Of a stretch of DNA of 64,000 nucleotides, positions 62,992 to 64,000 are shown in pieces. How positions within the stretch are numbered: position 1 is the first letter of the stretch; each line of letters starts with the position of its first letter. This DNA comes from Rhodoplanes sp. (GTDB taxonomy: Bacteria; Pseudomonadota; Alphaproteobacteria; Rhizobiales; Xanthobacteraceae): NCBI RefSeq assembly GCF_013377085.1, contig NZ_JACAAX010000020.1, positions 48,171 through 112,170 of the forward strand, written 5' to 3'. Below the pieces are notes generated by a model. It made no database searches. It had not been told where the DNA came from and worked only from the letters and a program-made list of their open reading frames with translations. A program made the translations under genes and the position numbers.

Positions 62992-63182
62992 GGCTTCACG
63001 TCCGCGGCCTGGTCCGAGGACGCACGCCGGTAGGGGTACGGGGTCGTGACGACGGCGCAGTGCGGCGAAGCCCTACAGGCTCGTCCGGCAAACTCAAGTG
63101 AATTCTGCCCGCTCGCGGCGAACCGTCTCGGGGCCGGCAGGCCCCGGCCGCAACCCTGCGGCCACACCCGCGGCCGTCGCGC

Positions 63183-64000
63183 TCACAGCCGCGCCGCCTG
63201 CTCCATCGGGATGCGGCCCTTCGGCTTCGGCCGACCCTGGCCGGCGGTCGCGTCCTCCCATCCGCCGGGGGGCGGCGGCACCGTGACGGCCTCCTCCGGC
63301 GCGACCAGCGGCACGAAGGTCTGGGCGGCGAGCCGCGCCGCCGTCAGGCTCTGCTGGTCGAGTCTCTGGCCGAGGTCGTCGCGCTTCTTGGCGGCGTCCT
63401 TGTCGCCCTTCTGGGCCGCGATCGCGAACCACTTGTAGGCTTCGGCGAGGTTCTGCTCGACGCCGATGCCGCGCACATAGAGTATCGCGAGATTGAACTG
63501 GCTGTCGGCAACGCCGTGGCGGGCCGCCCGGGTGAACCACTGGGCCGCGGTGACGAAGTCCGGCTTGCCGTCGATGCCCTCGGCATACAGCACGGCGATG
63601 TTGTGCATGGCGTTGGCGTTGCCGCGGTCGGCGGCAGCCTGATACCAGCGCCGCGCCTCGCCGATGTCTTTCCTGATGCCCTGGCCTTTCTCGTAGAGGC
63701 TGCCGAGGCGGAACTGGGCCGGCGCGAGGCCGAGCTCGGCGGCGCGCAGGAACCACGGGACCGAGGCGGCGAGGTCGGCAGGAACGCCGCGGCCCTCGGC
63801 GAGCCGCATGGCGATCTCATAGGCGGCGGCCGGGCTCCTCTCGGCGACGCCGGCAAGCAACGGCTTGGTGGCGAGGCCGGACGGCAGCGTCTCGGGCCAG
63901 TCGCCGGCGGTGCCCGACGGCGGCACGGTGGCGAGCGGCGTCGCCGGCGGGATCGCCGGGGCCGCCGCGGCGGCGAGCGGGGTCGCGGGCGCGACCGACC
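63183..64000 (-). CDS. Sel1-like (TPR) repeat protein, 5' end outside window
   Basis: The C-terminal part of a repeat protein; the frame is open to the window edge through an Ala/Pro-rich region. At least four Sel1 repeats are visible, for example AYEIAMRLAEGRGVPADLAA, AQFRLGSLYEKGQGIRKDIG, AMHNIAVLYAEGIDGKPDFV and SQFNLAILYVRGIGVEQNLA, each with the A-x-x-x-L-x-x-x-Y-x-x-G pattern. In this order, such proteins (PodJ- or ExoR-like) act as scaffolds or regulators. The full architecture is not visible. Confidence 0.88.
   Translation of the reverse strand, partial: SVAPATPLAAAAAPAIPPATPLATVPPSGTAGDWPETLPSGLATKPLLAGVAERSPAAAYEIAMRLAEGRGVPADLAASVPWFLRAAELGLAPAQFRLGSLYEKGQGIRKDIGEARRWYQAAADRGNANAMHNIAVLYAEGIDGKPDFVTAAQWFTRAARHGVADSQFNLAILYVRGIGVEQNLAEAYKWFAIAAQKGDKDAAKKRDDLGQRLDQQSLTAARLAAQTFVPLVAPEEAVTVPPPPGGWEDATAGQGRPKPKGRIPMEQAARL

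Overview
The window looks like about 64 kb of chromosome from a high-GC alphaproteobacterium of the Hyphomicrobiales (Rhizobiales). Three things point that way. The core order fmt-truA-dapE-dapD-HAD ... argB ... engB-yidC-rnpA-rpmH is typical of that order. So is the set ahcY, HPr, PTS EIIA, short HprK and ChvG-ChvI. Substrate-binding proteins of the Bug/TctC type are abundant, and several families of palindromic intergenic repeats are scattered through the sequence. A genus cannot be fixed by eye.

Layout. 0-9 kb: the end of an ABC exporter ATPase with its HlyD adaptor, a hydroxyisobutyrate-dehydrogenase-like enzyme, a large Cache-PAS-GGDEF-EAL protein, a VanX-type dipeptidase overlapping a DUF2848 gene, then fmt and truA. 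9-26 kb: lysine/peptidoglycan genes (dapE, DUF805, dapD, a HAD nucleotidase), then an insertion-like accessory block (a double-DUF1036 protein, a B12-dependent radical SAM protein, and a LysR-controlled Bug receptor plus LigJ-like hydratase), then argB, a sugar kinase, an aldo/keto reductase, engB, yidC, rnpA and rpmH. 26-36 kb: a histidine kinase, tRNA-Arg(ACG), two gene-poor stretches around a small unknown gene, a secreted caspase-like protein and a complete TctABC tricarboxylate transporter. 36-41 kb: heme oxygenase, htpG behind an RpoH-like promoter, and an ECF41 sigma factor with its CxxC carboxymuconolactone-decarboxylase partner behind a textbook ECF41 promoter.

41.5-44.2 kb is the most accessory part. 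It holds a MazEF pair with a 22-bp perfect palindromic operator, a lower-GC TIR/deoxyribosyltransferase-like protein with a C-terminal membrane helix, a decayed second copy of the lepA 3' end, and a DUF2283/DUF4258 pair set between that copy and intact lepA. 46-54 kb carries a class II glutamine amidotransferase, ahcY with an SAH-type operator, the HPr/EIIA/HprK regulatory PTS branch and ChvGI. 54-64 kb carries a HugZ-like protein, a TetR regulator with an AcrR-like operator divergent from a MotB-like protein, a hydrolase, a Bug receptor paired with a 4,5-dihydroxyphthalate-decarboxylase-like protein, a Fic toxin with antitoxin, a TauE/SafE exporter pair and a Sel1-repeat protein that runs off the end.

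Two themes recur. The first is aromatic or dicarboxylate scavenging: three Bug receptors, TctAB, LigJ, a Pht5-like enzyme and an ACS-family MFS permease. The second is small toxin-antitoxin or defence-like cassettes: MazEF, DUF2283/DUF4258, Fic/antitoxin and the TIR-like protein. Most of the rest is ordinary housekeeping.
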